DNA of 64,000 nucleotides from Scytalidium lignicola (GCA_002812745.2 NCSJ02000047.1:62001-126000); one strand, 5' to 3'; shown: positions 11,625-24,546, counted from the first letter of the stretch. Notes: generated from the letters alone by a model not told the origin. A program made the numbers and translations.

Positions 11625-14059
11625 TCATGGAAGCTTCAAATAATAGTCAAGCATCTTAGGGAAATTAGGTGTTCCTAATCCAGTAACAGGGTCCCAGCTA
11701 CGTGTCGTTAGCTTCTTTATACTCATACAAGAAATACAAAGATCTTGAGAATACACTTACCCAGGAGCAGCAGAAAATCCAGTAGTGTTACATCCAGGGT
11801 TGGTTCCTATACAATTTGAACCACATAGTTAGCAAATTACTAGGAAGTTGTGAAAAGAAGAAAGGGGGAATCGTTTTTGTAGCTATGTTGTAAGATGGAA
11901 ATGGGTGGGTATACCGTTTGTAATATCGTTAAGCATAGAAGGATTAGCATAAAGAGAAGGATTCAAGAACCCAATTGATTTTTTGCCATTCTTGAGACGC
12001 TCTTCGTTGATGCGGTTGATGACCGAGGCAAAAATCGGGGCACTAGCAGAAGTACCACCACTACGGCTAAAAGTACCACCAACCCAGACCTACAAGTATT
12101 TATTATTAGTTTTGATATTCACAGCAATTAAGAAAAAATCAGTGTCTGCTTACAGCAATATTATCCCCATTCGCAGAAACGTCCGGAATACCTCTCCCAA
12201 TACGATTGTAAATTCCTCCACTTGTACCAGCAAGAGCACCAATATCAGGCAAAGTCCTAAGGTCTCCAGTATCATTCGCTAGGCTGCTATAATATGGATA
12301 TGGCGGATTATGGCTTTTAAAGAAGTCCGCCACTGCCTTCTGTTGAAAATTTGGAATTGGATATACATTGCTAAAACCGCCTCCGGAGGAGAAGGCCACG
12401 CTGTATGGGTGTCCAGCTGGGTCAAGAACTGCACTCTCGGGCTCATAGACCGTATGTCCTGGATAGACTTTTGTAGCTCCAACACTTGTAACATAAGGGC
12501 AAGTACCAGGCCAGGTTGGGTTGAAAATATCGAGGTTGGGACCTATACAACCAGTTGGGCCGTCTATGTCGCCAGGATAGTCTGTCATTTTGTCAGCCAT
12601 GTCAGAAGTGGAATTGGTTTGGAAGAATTTGTACTTGACACTCCTGAATCTCCAGATGCAAAGAGGAAAGAGACACCTTGGAGACCCAATTTCATATACT
12701 CAAGACATTGGCGCTTTTGATAGGAGATTGGGACATCGACTTCTTGGCCACCATAAGAAAGGGAGATGACATTGGTGGGTTTGTAAACACCACACATGAG
12801 ATTGCCAGCCCATCCTCCAATGTCAGGATCTGGATACTGCTGATCCAAATATGGGTCATTACCAGTCTCATTATAGGCCGTGAAGTTACAGTATGACTAG
12901 TAGTGGTCAGTTTTCCGGATTCAACCTTGCTCTAAGATTGTGACTTACTCCATCTAGTGCATCAAGGAAAGTATTGAAACCAAATGTATATGTATCGTTC
13001 TGGTTTGCTTGCACAATATAATCATCAACTTGATAAAGGGTAATTTTCTGTGGATAAACGATAGGGTAAGCAAGCATGAGATCAAGGTTCACTTCCCCAC
13101 CAGCATAAAATGGATCGGTAGTTGCTTGTTGCCCTCCATCAATGTTTGCCGCAATTGGGTGTGTGCCATTACTGATCTCCTTGCTGTAAGTGTGGAAGAA
13201 AGAGTCCAAGTCTGGTTGATAGTAGAACTGCAGTTCGGACTCAAAAATACCCATCGAGTTGTCTGGATGCGCACTGGTTCCCTTAGGGATCTTATACAAC
13301 GCAGCTACACAGGCGGGTGTGATAGTCTGATCACAAGTGCTCAGGTCGTTGGGGTCGGCGGATGGCTGGACATCCATATTCTTAAGTAGGCCGTGGGTGG
13401 TTCGGCGAGAAAGTCCGGCGGCAGCATTTCGCCTGGGTAGATGAGATTCTGGTGGAGCTAGAAGTTTAATTCCGGGAGAAATGAGATCAATGTGTTTCCG
13501 GAGACTCTTAGGAAGATGGTATTGTTCGCAGCTTGGCATGACGCCTCCCGTCACTGAGTCTTCGTACTCGTAAAACTCAGTATAGAGCAGGTTTTCAGCT
13601 TCTTTAGCAGTAGCATAGAAAGCAAACCAGCCTTTATTTTCCGAATGAGTGATTCTCTGGTCCGGGATTCCGGATTTTGTGAGCCATTCTCTAACCTCCC
13701 GCTCAGTCTCTTCGGATGGGCGAAATGACTCAATGACATCCTCGGGAGTCCAATGCTTTCCAAAATTAGGAGAAGCCGGGTCAGAACTGCATTAGAGGTG
13801 TCAGATATAATCTAGGTTCAGCGATCAGTTCATTGTACACTGACACATTCATCAGATAGTCATGACCGCGGTCAAGATTGGATTGTGCAAGACCAATGCG
13901 CATTGGGAACAGCTTGTGGGGCTCAACACGATCTCTCTTCGTCCATCTTGGGTGCAATCGATCCCGTTTCTCGTGGACTTCATGATGTTCTGGAATTACA
14001 AGAGCACGCGCCAGAACGGTAGAGACCAGCACACTGACCCAAACTTTCATGGCCGTCAT
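11625..14059 (-). CDS. Secreted sedolisin / tripeptidyl-peptidase (peptidase S53)
   Basis: Extracellular acid serine-carboxyl peptidase. Seven exons on the minus strand: 14059-13845, 13786-12949, 12896-12635, 12581-12154, 12089-11915, 11806-11761, 11697-11625. All introns are GT-AG and all phases close, giving 678 aa. An N-terminal signal peptide (MKVWVSVLVSTVLARALV) is followed by the activation prodomain (about residues 30-200) with the usual DPASPNFGKHWTPEDV stretch. The catalytic pair is Glu303/Asp307 in GGEVNLDLMLAYP, the oxyanion Asp434 is in ASGDSGV, and the nucleophile Ser595 is in GGTSASAP. The calcium site follows (LNDITNGTNPGC then GWDPVTGLGTPN). Full length and intact, so likely active. 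Low-pH secretion is the norm for the family. A TATA-like box lies about 70 bp upstream. Confidence 0.95.
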
Positions 14060-16470
14060 TTTAACTCAGGACAGCGCAGAACACAAGTAACTGTAACCCA
14101 GCATAGGATAGCTACAGCACCTTCCAGTATTTATACCCACAGCTTCTCCAAAAGGCCTGTTGTGGACCGGCTAACTCGCGTGGTACGGTACAATAGAATA
14201 TGCCGTCATTCATTTCTAGTTGCCTAATCAAGCAAGTGGTATCAATGCATTAATGCAGTAAGCCTCCTGGTAGCTACCACCTTAGGCATAGATAGCTGCT
14301 TAATGCAGCCGGAAGTGCAGGCCCGACGAATTGTGCCAAATCGAAATCTTAGATTGTTGCCTTTCCGCTACGATCGGCAAAGCTTGATTCTCCTCGAGGC
14401 CTCGGTCTTACTGTGTATGTGCCGAGCATCTCAGGGGTAATTTAGCAATCAGAGCTGATACTATACGCTTAACTTTATTATGCTTACATCGTAAATTATG
14501 CTCATATGCAGGAATACTCTAAGGATGAATCAGAAAAAAACATCCAATAATGAAAATCTAATATCTCCTTTCTACAGTACCGTAATATCATATCCATAGT
14601 CGTTGTATCCAATTACTAGAAATTAGGGTACTAGAAAACGAAGCTTATGTCGTACGAACGAACGGCCGAAACCTGAGATAAGCTGAAGATCTATACTACA
14701 CATATTACAATTACAGTACCTACACCAGTAGGTAAAGGTAATAATAGATGATAATGGGGAATGGTGCCCCGAGAAGATGCGTATGGAAATATTGCCTGAG
14801 GACAGTACCAAACAGTAACTGGTACTCAGCTGTTTATAGATGCTAACTATTCTTTTGATGATCGGCATAGAAATAGATATATATATCTTTCTTTAATCTT
14901 GAAGTCGCAGGTTAGTTGGAACGTTGGATAAGCTAGGGCTTGGCTAAATAAATACAGCACAATCAAGCCTTGTGGCTGGCACTACCCCACTTGAGAGGCT
15001 TGAATATTTATTCACAGTTGATTAAATAAATACGGAAGGTACAGACAAAATATTTCCCTACACAAAATCCTGACAGCCTCCAGCGAGGCTATCAGTGCCT
15101 CTAGCATATGCACCGGGATTACGCAGTACACGGCGTGTTGTACTGTAGCGTACCTAGAATTGCTGGATGGCGCAGTGTACTAACGAGTAAGCACGCGACT
15201 CTCGAAGTTTGGGCTACATCGTTTTAGAGCGAGACTAGGAAATTGGTCAACTTAAACCTATGCCTGTCGTGCCTGTTAAAATTTAACAATGAATTTTAGA
15301 AAATCCTAGCTTTTATTTGAGCGTGCAGTGTAATGCTTCATTATTGGATGATGAGAGAGATAGTTACCGATCAGGTATGCTGTGTAACTGACAATAACTG
15401 ACACGGTTAAGATATTTTGGTTACAAAATGCAAAAGAAAAAGAAAGTTTGTAATAGAGGAATAAGGAAATTTATGTAAAATTGCAACAATTGTGCAACAG
15501 TTCAGCCAGCTTTGATGAGAACGGAGAATACCCTCAAGGAATCTCTAGGCATTTGCCGCTTCTATTTATATCTGTAAAACGGCTTCCAGAAAGTTAGATT
15601 GCGGTATTGTACCCTGCGTACGTTATATTGAAGTCGTACCAGAAGCCATAAAGTACACGAGCTTCTCCAATCTCATAAATTCATGCCCTAGTATTCCTCG
15701 GCAACGTGGACGCACCAACGCAGCTAATTGGCATTTGCCGGCTTGTCTGAATGGGGATGTATGCAATGCCTCCGATGCAGCTGATCGCTTACCCCCTCAA
15801 TCCAGACTCGAGATCCCCCTGAAGCCACTCAGGAACAGAATAAGAAAAAGGACAGCTGCTCGCGACAGCCAGCCCTCCTTCGACGAACGCAACTCGTAAA
15901 GACCAGCCCTGTGCAGGGCAAAAATAAGTGAGCAGCCAACCGCAATGACCGCGACAGCGTGACGGGAAAGCCGGAGTGTGATTCATCTAAAAGTCGGCGC
16001 CAGGGCAAATTGCAAGCCGCGGAGGTGGTAGCCAGTTCGGGCAGGAGGCCTGGCTCAAAGCTTGATTAGATTTAAACTCCGGTCTCCTATCAGCAACTCC
16101 AGCAGGACTCATGCCCAGAGTCAGCCGGCCACCCAAGAATCGGCCCAAGACAGCCCTGACAAGGGCTGAGGGGTTGCAGGCCAACTACTGCAGGACATGC
16201 CGATGAGGGCAGCCACGGTATTGGACGACTCCAGCGCTCCAAATACCTATACTGATCCAAATATGATCCAAATATCTTCCAGCCCTGAGCCTTGAACACA
16301 TGCTTTCCACAAGCATCATCGCTGAGTACCGCATTCTCTCCTGCGCCCGAGCGGGCCAAGAAGTATGCTTGTTTTTGATGCCGGCGAATGATCATGGTCT
16401 CCATGGATTTGACTGGGCCTGTGGCTCCGTGCTTCCTCCACGTGTGGCCGCTTGAAGGTGGATGGTTTTC
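14060..16470. other. Long intergenic region, no gene recognised
   Basis: About 2.4 kb between the divergent sedolisin and sphingomyelinase genes. The left two thirds are AT-rich. From about 15,780 to 16,470 the base composition turns GC-richer, with short minus-strand open frames (such as 16404-16090) that show no recognisable domain, so I do not call them. Several short direct and inverted words exist, but no clear terminal repeats. Confidence 0.5.
14128..14136 (-). promoter_or_regulatory. TATA-like box of the sedolisin gene
   Basis: The minus strand reads gggtataaatact here, about 70-77 bp upstream of the sedolisin ATG at 14059, a normal position for a fungal core promoter. Confidence 0.45.
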
Positions 16471-16471
16471 T

Positions 16472-16478
16472 TATAAAT
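16472..16478 (+). promoter_or_regulatory. TATA-like box of the sphingomyelinase gene
   Basis: A tataaat lies about 100 bp before the ATG at 16575, within ttcttataaatgtccc. Confidence 0.4.
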
Positions 16479-16574
16479 GTCCCTTATTTAGTAGGCTTCA
16501 AGGAAAAAGAACCTTGATTGTCCATTGGCATCAAGCAGAAAGCCTTCTTGCATTCTCTACACCAGAGGCTCAAC

Positions 16575-18592
16575 ATGAGGGCCTTCATCATACCAGTGCT
16601 CTTGGCCTCTTTGGCAGTTAGAGCTCTTGCTGCCCCGCCCGCCCTTCAGAACCTCGGTACCCGAGGCCTCGAGGAGGAAGTGAAACGGGACCTTGCATCA
16701 ACAATTTTGAAAGATATTGAGGATGCCGCAGATTGTGCCGCTTGTCAGGTATGGGATTTTACCCCAAAGAATAATGATGAAAGTAGTCCCTAAGTAACAG
16801 AACTCCAGGCAGTACTCTTGACTTTGAAGGGCCTTGCAGATCTAGGAAACACTATTTTTATCGATGTTATTACTGAAATATGTGATATTTCAGGGGTTCG
16901 CCTCCCATTCTGATTGCCTTACGTCAGGTCAAAAAATTGATTTTGCAACAGGCAGAAGACTCCGATGTGTGTGCCGGAACCATCTCAGCAGAAGGGCCAA
17001 TCCTGGTATCCGTCTTGAAAGGAATGAAGCTGGGATCTGTGACTTCTCAACTCTTCTGTGGCACCCTGCTTGGTCTATGTCAAAATCCTGCTGTCACTCC
17101 AATTGCGGTTTCTTTCCCCAAACCAAAGCCAAACAAGGTCCGCCCTCCACCAAGCGGACAAAGCCCTATCTCAGTAGCGCATATCAGTGATGTTCATGTA
17201 GATTTGAATTACACGACTGGAGCCAGCTACAATTGCACAAAACCAATCTGCTGCAGACCGTACACCACAGATGATGCTCCGGGAAATACTGACTACCCCG
17301 CTGGGCCTTTCGGAAATACAAACTGCGATGCGCCTTTAAGTCTTGAACAGAGCATGGTCACAGCAATCGAGAAACTCAGCCCAGCCTTCACAATCTTCAC
17401 CGGGGATGTAGTAGCGCATGATCTCTGGCTAGTCAACGATGGAGAGGTTGAACTGGACTTGAATATAACGTACAATACTGAGCTCGACTCTCTAGGAATC
17501 GTGTTCCCGGCGCTTGGAAATCACGATGTGGCACCTGTTAACAACTTTGCTCCAGACGGACTCAGTGCCGAATCAAGCATCCAATACGCATACGATACCA
17601 ATGCTGCGGATTGGACCAAGTGGATAGGCGCTCCAGCATCTGAAGCAGAGGATAACTTTGGTTCATACTCTGTGATCTATGGAAACCTGCGTGTCATATC
17701 GTTTAACAGCATCTTCTATTACAGGCTCAACTTCTGGATGTATCAGGATCCCATGGAGACAGATCCAAGCGGACAATTTGCTTGGCTAATAACCCAACTT
17801 CAAGCAGCTGAAGATGCAGGCCAGAGAGCTTGGTTGATTTCGCACGTTCCATCGGGTTCCGGTGATTACTTCCCAACCTACTCCAACTACTTTGATCAGA
17901 TCGTCAACCGATATGATGCCACCATCGCCGCTCTCTTCTACGGCCACACGCATGACGACCAGTTTGAAATCTCGTACAGCAATTACACAAACCAGAACTA
18001 TCAGAATGCCGTAGCCATGTCTTACATTACTCCATCGCTAACCCCTACATCCGGCAGCCCCAGTTTCCGTATCTACTCCATCGACCCCGTCACATATGGT
18101 GTCCTAGACTTCACAAACTACATGGCAGATATTAGTTCGCCAACCTTCCAGAACGGTCCAGAATGGGTAGAATATTACTCCGCAAAAGCAGCATATGGAG
18201 CATATGTAACCCCGCCACAAACAGACCCCACTGCTGAATTAACTCCAGCATTCTGGCATAACGTCACCGAGGCTTTCCAGAATAACGATTCCGTATTCCA
18301 AGAATACATTTCAAGAAAATCAAGAGGTTTCGAAGTCTCTGCTTGTACTGACGACTGCAAGACAAGCGAACTCTGCCAGCTAAGGGCTGCTGAATCGCAG
18401 TACAACTGCGTTACGTTGAGTCCCGGGATTCATTTCACCAAGCGGGACGCGGAGTCGACGGTTGGACATCAACATGAGGATCAGTGCGAAGGATCAGCTA
18501 TTCGATCTATTTTTGGTGTCTTGATACAGGATAAGGAGGGGCTGATGAGAGGGATTAGGGAGGGGATCGCGAAGCGATCTATTAAGGCTTGA
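16575..18592 (+). CDS. Secreted acid sphingomyelinase-like phosphodiesterase
   Basis: Secreted metallophosphoesterase of the sphingomyelin phosphodiesterase family, expected to hydrolyse phosphodiester head groups outside the cell or in the vacuole. Exons 16575-16748, 16809-16895, 16952-18592, all phase 0, giving 633 aa. The start at 16575 is chosen because it places a signal peptide (MRAFIIPVLLASLAVRALA) at the N-terminus; an upstream in-frame Met at 16518 would bury it. A saposin-B-like Cys pattern (DCAACQ, ICDISG, DVCAG, LFCGTLLGLC) covers about residues 50-120. Metal-binding motifs: ISDVHVD (about 167), FTGDVVAHD, GNHD (about 276), ISHVPSG and YGHTHDDQ (about 418). The C-terminal Cys pair region ACTDDCKTSELCQL is typical. 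The second intron uses donor gttcgc. An N sits just after the stop codon. Confidence 0.93.
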
Positions 18593-19355
18593 GTTGNTTT
18601 TTTTAATGGTTCATATGCTCGAAATATAATGATAATATAGCTCACACTCATGAATACCTATATATACTAACAAATAATAAGATAATAATCTAAACTCACA
18701 GTTAGAATCAGGAGCAGCTTAATAAATAGTGCAGATCCAGCTTAGATTGAGCTAAAAAGCTTCGGATATTATTTTACAGTACCCCACCAACGTTAAAACC
18801 TAGACTATCCCAAATTATTGACTTTGTTGTAGATTATCAAGGCTAGTAGGTAGTGTCTATTATTTACAAAATATTAAAATTGTCTACCAATGGCACCAGT
18901 GAGAAACACAAGCCCCATACTATTCACGAGCACGAAACAACTGTAATGAATTTCAAAATTATGGCGAAGGATTCGTTCATCATCGGCTCGATTCGCTCGC
19001 TGTAACGCTTCCTGCAAGTGGATGTGGCACAAGCTGCGGCACGGTTACAGAGTGCAACTTAATATATGTTTATATTCATTTGGCAGGCACTCTTCTCTCC
19101 CCTTCTCCTCATCACCGCAAGATAACCAGACAATTAGCTCCCTGCCCTAGTGTTTGATTGCTATTCATGAACGATTACGCTCATATATCTCACAGGGAAT
19201 GCCATGTTCCATCCTCAAAGATACGTTGGGGGTTGACTGAAAACAGCTTCTAGAGGTCCCTTTACTCCACTCCACACTACACTGCACTACAAGCCCACTT
19301 GACGGAGAGAACCCAGTATATGCACCTGCTGGTCTAACAATATCTTAAAGATATC
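18593..19355. other. Intergenic region between tandem genes
   Basis: About 760 bp. The first half is AT-rich with an N at about 18,597. The second half is pyrimidine-rich (cctcatcacc, ctccactcc) and probably holds the promoter and 5' UTR of the downstream regulator. No ORF is supported. Confidence 0.5.
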
Positions 19356-21877
19356 ATGTCCTCAATCGAAGGCCAGGCCATCGACTCAATCATCGCTAGC
19401 GACGATCCTGTCTCAATCCGATCTCGTCGCCCGCTCTCTCGACCTCGTCCCGTGCTTTCTTGCCTCCGCTGTCGACGCCGCAAGATCAGATGCGATAGAA
19501 TTCTTCCCTGCGGACAATGTACATTAACTGGTCATGCTAGACAATGCTCATACTCCACTCGGCCGAAATCCGATGATGCAGGCAGTTCTCGGGCCAGGAA
19601 TAGAAGTATATCGGGACCGGCATTGACAGATGCTTCCCTGGTGGATCCTAGAGATTCAAATCATCGTCAGGCTACGATTACTGTCCGCACTGAATCTGAA
19701 GATAGTCCCAAGGCTGAAACGCTCCTCTCTCTTCAGCAACGTCTACAGAAATTAGAGCAGATTTGTACACCTCGTTCTTTTGAAGTTGTGAAACCCCCGA
19801 GTCATCATGAGAATGGTGGTAGAGAAACGGAGAGTCCTATGTCTAAGGTGGATGCTGTCTTAAGTATCAAACCCTCAGGACCACGGTATCATAGTCAAAG
19901 TTATAAGAAATCATTATTTCATCACGTAAGTTTTCCATCAATTTTATTTTTCCTGCAGTAAATTCCAAAGAGCGTCCTTTTTCTAAAAGATTTCAAACCA
20001 CCCAGTTTGGTGTTGCCAACCGCTTCTGTCATACTGGGTTTGATGACCCCGAAAGAGCACCAGCCATGAATGAGCTGAAAATGTATCATGAAAGGTATAC
20101 CAAGGCTCGTAAGAAAAGTGACGTGATAAAGTCACCTTGTTGCACACTTTCTCCAATATTGGAATCATTGCCCTCTCGGACGGTTTGTGACGAATATGTG
20201 AGCATATATTTCAGAAGCTTTGAGAAGAACATGAGAATCCTTCATTATCCATCTTTCATGGATGAATATCAGCGTTTCTGGGAATCTGGAGAAACCACGC
20301 GTCAAGAATTTGAATTATATGTCCCTCAAATGGCTGCTGTTGTGGCGATAATACGGTCTTGGGACGACGAATCTACTCCAGGAGCTGAAAGGGCGGTGAA
20401 AGCGGATGTGCTCTGGGGCTATGTTGATATGTGGCTGGATAAACTCCCAGGACGCAGACAACTGACAATAACGGCATTACGCACACGAGCTCTGCTTATT
20501 CTTGCTCAGCAGGTGCGAGGTGTTCAGGCCGACAAGATATGGAACGCGACAGGAAAACTCGTGAGGTCTGCCATGATGGCAGGATTGCATCGAGACCCGT
20601 CGGAGTTTCCAAACATCAATATCTATGAGGGAGAACTGAGACGGAGACTTTGGATGGCTATTGTAGAGATGGATCTGGAGGCTTCGTTGATTTATGGTAT
20701 GCCGGTTATGCTTCATGAAGGTAATTTCACCTGCAATGCTCCATCAAATGTGGACGATTTCGAGCTATTTGATGGCATGACGGAATTACCTATGTCAAAA
20801 CCACTCGAAGATTCAACCGACTCCATCTTTCAAGTTGTGCTAGTTGGTTCGCTAGTCCTACGGCTTCAGGGCATAACTGAATCTGGATCTCGAGTAGAAA
20901 ACGTCCAAGCTCGCATCCACGCACTCGAGAGGTATCTCCAGAACCTTCCACCTAAATTACGTCTTGACAATGCAATGAAAGATGACTTTGGGCAAATATT
21001 CGGAATAGTCATGCTCAACGTTTACATTCGAAGAGTGACTGCGCATTTATGCCGATCATCCATCTCACCAACGGACTTGGCACCCGAAGTAACAACAACG
21101 GGCCTGCAATCCTCACTATCAATACTCTCTTATCAAAAATACTTTGATCCAGAGAGCCCTAGATCGGACAGCAGCCAGTGTGGAAAATATTGGGATCTAT
21201 TCCACATCTTGTGTAAAAGCGACATAATGCAAGCAGCCCTAGACGTTTCTCTTCATGCACAGATCGAAGGCCTTGTATCGTGGACAAGGGCCGGTCTCCT
21301 GCTTGCCATTGACGATACGACGGCTAGCTTAATGAGAAGAATCTCAAGGAACGGAAGTGATATCAAAGATGTCCTTCGACTTGCAGTGATTTCTCGGCTG
21401 TTGAAATCGCAGTTCATGCATGTGGATAGTGAGGATATGATGAGGGAAGCTATGCACAACGTTGTAGCGGCGTGTCGAAGAGCCACGAGAGTGGAGATAT
21501 GTAATGGAGAGGATAGGAACAATATGGTATGCTCTCATAATCCTACATGTAGAGTTCACATCAACTAACCTCAGAAGGGTGTACAGACTCCACCATCTCC
21601 TAATACGCAGCTTGCCATGGAGAATGGTAATAGTCCGATCGACTGGGCAATGATGCCTAATGATCTGCCACTAGCTAATAATGACCTTGTATGTGTTCCT
21701 CATTCTCTTGTAATGCACTGTATACAAAGTTACCCTCGATGCAGACTCTGATATTTCAGACGAGAAAACTGTATTAACTTCGATATCCAGGAATCTTATT
21801 TTAACACGGATGGAGCAAACTTTGACTTTCTATCACACTATACCCTCGATAATATCCACAGTGACATATGGAACTAG
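19356..21877 (+). CDS. Zn(II)2Cys6 transcription factor with Fungal_trans domain
   Basis: Nuclear regulator of 763 aa if joined as 19356-19925, 20006-21526, 21575-21688, 21791-21877; all joins are phase 0. The zinc cluster reads CLRCRRRKIRCDRILPCGQC and ends at a sixth Cys in HARQC (residues about 36-64). A leucine-containing linker follows (ETLLSLQQRLQKLEQI). The middle homology region includes AMMAGLHRDPSEFP then RRRLWMAIVEMDLEASLIYG, the signature of PF04082. The first intron's acceptor is uncertain: cccag|ttt at 20005 keeps frame, while the nearer ctgcag at 19958 does not. The last exon ends SDIWN, with its acceptor at 21790. It converges on the FAD monooxygenase with only about 126 bp between stops. 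Target genes unknown. Confidence 0.87.
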
Positions 21878-22003
21878 CAGTGTTTAGCATGATACTTGCA
21901 TGGGATAATCGTTTATGACTTTTGGCTAACAAGTTAAACAAGCATTGGAATAATCATTATAAATAATTCATAAAAAACTTCCTATATATGGACAGGATCT
22001 TTT

Positions 22004-23227
22004 TCACTTCCTACTAGCCACCCAAGAAGCTACATCATCTTTAAAGTCAGCCTGGTACAACCAACTCAGCTCAATCTCTTTCATAGACCCCGCTGGCATT
22101 TTATCCAGTTCCTCCTTCGGCATCCGTCTAAGCTCAATCTGATGATTCAACTCTAACACCTTGTCCACCCTCCGCTGTCTATACTCTTGCCAGAAACTCA
22201 ACGCATCCTGCATAGTCACCTTGTCAACCTGTCCGAGGAGTAGGGAGAAGATGTACACATCTTCAAACGCTTGATTAATTCCCTGGCCTGCGCTAGGTGG
22301 GATAGCATGCGCTGCATCACCGAGTATGATCACGCGCCTCTTTTCGGACGCCCATCTCTCAAGCTTAGGGACGATGTAATAAGGCCAAACGTTGAATTTG
22401 TCACGAGGAATGTCCGACACAGCATTTTGCACAATTTCGGGGAAATGTTCAGTATCCTGCCGTAGGAACTCGACCAGTCCTTCTTTATCTGCAGATATGC
22501 GCTCCCACCCAGCTTTATCCTGGTTATCACCAATACGTTTCTGCTTTCCGAGTAAAACCTCCGACCCATCGACTCCCTGCGGAGCAATAACAAAACTACC
22601 ATGCGGTGTTGAAATAGTGACTGGAATGTGATACCCGACTGGTAACTTCAACTGCGCAGTCGGAACAGCCGCTGTGATTCCCGCCATGCCAGTGAACGTC
22701 GGCGTCAAGTCCGGGTATAGGTATCGACGTACAGTGGAATGAATCCCATCTGCACCAACGAGAATACCCGCGGACTGAGTAGTTCCATCCTCAAACTCCC
22801 ACATCACCTCATTATCAGTCTCCGAGACAACCCTTGCGAACTTTTTCCCAAACTTAATCTCCACGTCTCGCTCTCTCATCACATCCAGGAGCTCATCGAT
22901 GAGCACATGTCGATATATCCGGAGACCGGCATAGCCATATTTCTCTTTCCCTCCAAATTCGTACGTTTCAAGGAGCTTGCCGGATCCGTCTTTGTATTCG
23001 AGGGTCTCGAAGTTGTACCCTTTTACTCGGACTCGGTCGTAAACGTTGAGTGCATCTAGGACCTTTAGTGCGTTCGGGGAAAGCATAACGGCGCCTCCGA
23101 TGTTCAATGGTGCTGCACGACTTTCGTAGACGGTGCAGGGGATATTTTGTTGCTGGAGAGCTAGGGCTAAGGACAGTCCCGAGAGACCTGAGCCAATGAT
23201 GGCTACATTGGATCGGGGGGAAGTCAT
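22004..23227 (-). CDS. FAD-dependent monooxygenase (salicylate hydroxylase-like)
   Basis: Single-exon, 407-aa flavoprotein of the class A aromatic hydroxylase family (FAD_binding_3), using NAD(P)H and O2 to hydroxylate an aromatic or polyketide-like substrate. The Rossmann FAD motif GSGLSG is at residues 12-17 and the ESR acidic end follows. The DG motif GADGIHSTVRR is near 157-167 and the GD motif GDAAHAIPPSAGQGINQAFED near 297-317. No membrane anchor or signal was seen. Full length for the family. Substrate cannot be read from the sequence; salicylate hydroxylase-like and secondary-metabolite hydroxylases share these motifs. Its neighbour is a convergent Zn2Cys6 regulator, which often accompanies such catabolic or metabolite genes. 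Confidence 0.93.
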   Translation of the reverse strand: MTSPRSNVAIIGSGLSGLSLALALQQQNIPCTVYESRAAPLNIGGAVMLSPNALKVLDALNVYDRVRVKGYNFETLEYKDGSGKLLETYEFGGKEKYGYAGLRIYRHVLIDELLDVMRERDVEIKFGKKFARVVSETDNEVMWEFEDGTTQSAGILVGADGIHSTVRRYLYPDLTPTFTGMAGITAAVPTAQLKLPVGYHIPVTISTPHGSFVIAPQGVDGSEVLLGKQKRIGDNQDKAGWERISADKEGLVEFLRQDTEHFPEIVQNAVSDIPRDKFNVWPYYIVPKLERWASEKRRVIILGDAAHAIPPSAGQGINQAFEDVYIFSLLLGQVDKVTMQDALSFWQEYRQRRVDKVLELNHQIELRRMPKEELDKMPAGSMKEIELSWLYQADFKDDVASWVASRK

Positions 23228-23997
23228 GTTTGTTCGAAGGTGAAGTTGAAGGAAATTTAGGATGAGGGATTACTAGTATAAAAAAATGAAATTTGAATTA
23301 TAGATCTTTTGGTATATAAATTTTGTGGAGTGTAATCCAGAGCAGTATATATAGGACCCGTCTGTCTATACACAGGTCCCTACAATTCAGTGATGCGGAG
23401 TTGAGTGCGCGCCGCTTCTNGATCCGGATCCAGGTGCAACCATTTTACTTACAGTGCAGCATCAACACGAACAATCGACATCCACATCATAAGTATTGAA
23501 ACGTTTTCTTTCTAAAGTGGCATAATTATTCAGATTCTTTTCTTCTTCTTCTTTTTTCTATACAATATTAATACTACATAAATAAGGTGTTCTGACACAT
23601 ACTCAGATAGCTACTGTCGATTATAATCAGTGAGCAAAGAGTTTTAAGTTTTCATTTTACAATAATTACTCGTTAAAGGAGATTACTCTGGGAAATTTTT
23701 GTTTAGTAAATGCCATTTTATTTATGGTTACTCCCAAAAGAGAAGTAATATTTTCTTCAATAGCAGCCTCTAACTGCAACTGCAATCAACTAGACCTATA
23801 GGTCACAGACAAGACAAAGAGAGAACCTACTAACTCCAAACAGAGCTAGTGATAAAAACATAAGGAAGCAGAAGTTAACATTTGCCAAATGAGAGTTTAC
23901 AGTCTGATATTGTATAACTAAGAAAAAGAAAAAACCTACAGCCAGCTTTCGTCTTTGGAAGAAGTAAACCTCCACTGGATCATCATTTGAAAAAGGT
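23228..23997. other. Intergenic region
   Basis: About 770 bp. A tatatata run at 23346-23353 lies about 120 bp before the monooxygenase ATG on the minus strand and may be its TATA element. An N at about 23,420 sits in a sequence that is not a homopolymer. No coding sequence is supported. Confidence 0.45.
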
Positions 23998-24546
23998 TCA
24001 TCCGCAGCATCCCGTCACAACACTGTGGCCCTGGCACTTACAACCAGTGGCATGATCATTGTGGCTGGAAGATTTCTTCAATACTCCGTAGATCGCCAAA
24101 GCAATCATCACTAGCGTTGTGAGGACTGCTACCACCGTGTTCATGCGATCAATCCTGCGTTGCAAGGACTGCACTTCCAGGTCAGGTCGCCGAGTGCCAC
24201 TGCGTTGAACAGCTTCTGATTCATCGTTAGGTATAAGAACTAGAATCACCGTGCACTGTAAGTCCTGGGGCCTTTCGTTGGTGACAGGAAGATCATTAGT
24301 GCGCAACAAGGAGTCTGGTACTTCGTTAGCAACAGGTTGATCAACAATGGGGATCTCAGTACATAACCTTTTAGCAGGAAGGAGCTCCATCTCCTCCGTG
24401 CAAGACTTTCGCATGGTGGGAATCATCGTGAGTGTGATGTGGATTTTGAAGTCGATCTGGTTTAGGATGGATTCTTTTCCAGCTCGAAATGATAGTGGGG
24501 AAAGATAAGGGGAAAACGATGATAGTGAGGGGGGAACTAGCTCCAT
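23998..24546 (-). CDS. Hypothetical small single-pass membrane protein with Cys-rich tail
   Basis: Unrecognised protein of 182 aa from the first ATG (24546), or 142 aa from Met41 (24426), whose context looks equally good. The N-terminal 130 residues are polar. A charged helix (RRPDLEVQSLQRRIDRMNT, about 118-137) leads into one hydrophobic segment VVAVLTTLVMIALAIYGVL (about 138-156), followed by a short tail with KKSSS and a Cys-rich end (GCKCQGHSVVTGCCG, four Cys). This looks like a tail-anchored protein with a small metal-binding or acylated terminus. No homologue is recalled. The gene is intron-free; coding status is moderately uncertain. Confidence 0.5.
   Translation of the reverse strand: MELVPPSLSSFSPYLSPLSFRAGKESILNQIDFKIHITLTMIPTMRKSCTEEMELLPAKRLCTEIPIVDQPVANEVPDSLLRTNDLPVTNERPQDLQCTVILVLIPNDESEAVQRSGTRRPDLEVQSLQRRIDRMNTVVAVLTTLVMIALAIYGVLKKSSSHNDHATGCKCQGHSVVTGCCG

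Noticed and set aside
15166..15236. tRNA-like stretch (ggatggcgcagtgtactaac...)
   Set aside because: The first part resembles a D-arm, but anticodon and T arms do not pair and no GGTTCGA-type box follows.
15789..16404. Chain of minus-strand open frames in a GC-richer patch
   Set aside because: No domain, signal peptide, conserved motif or coherent splice signals; the patch is more likely promoter or UTR sequence.
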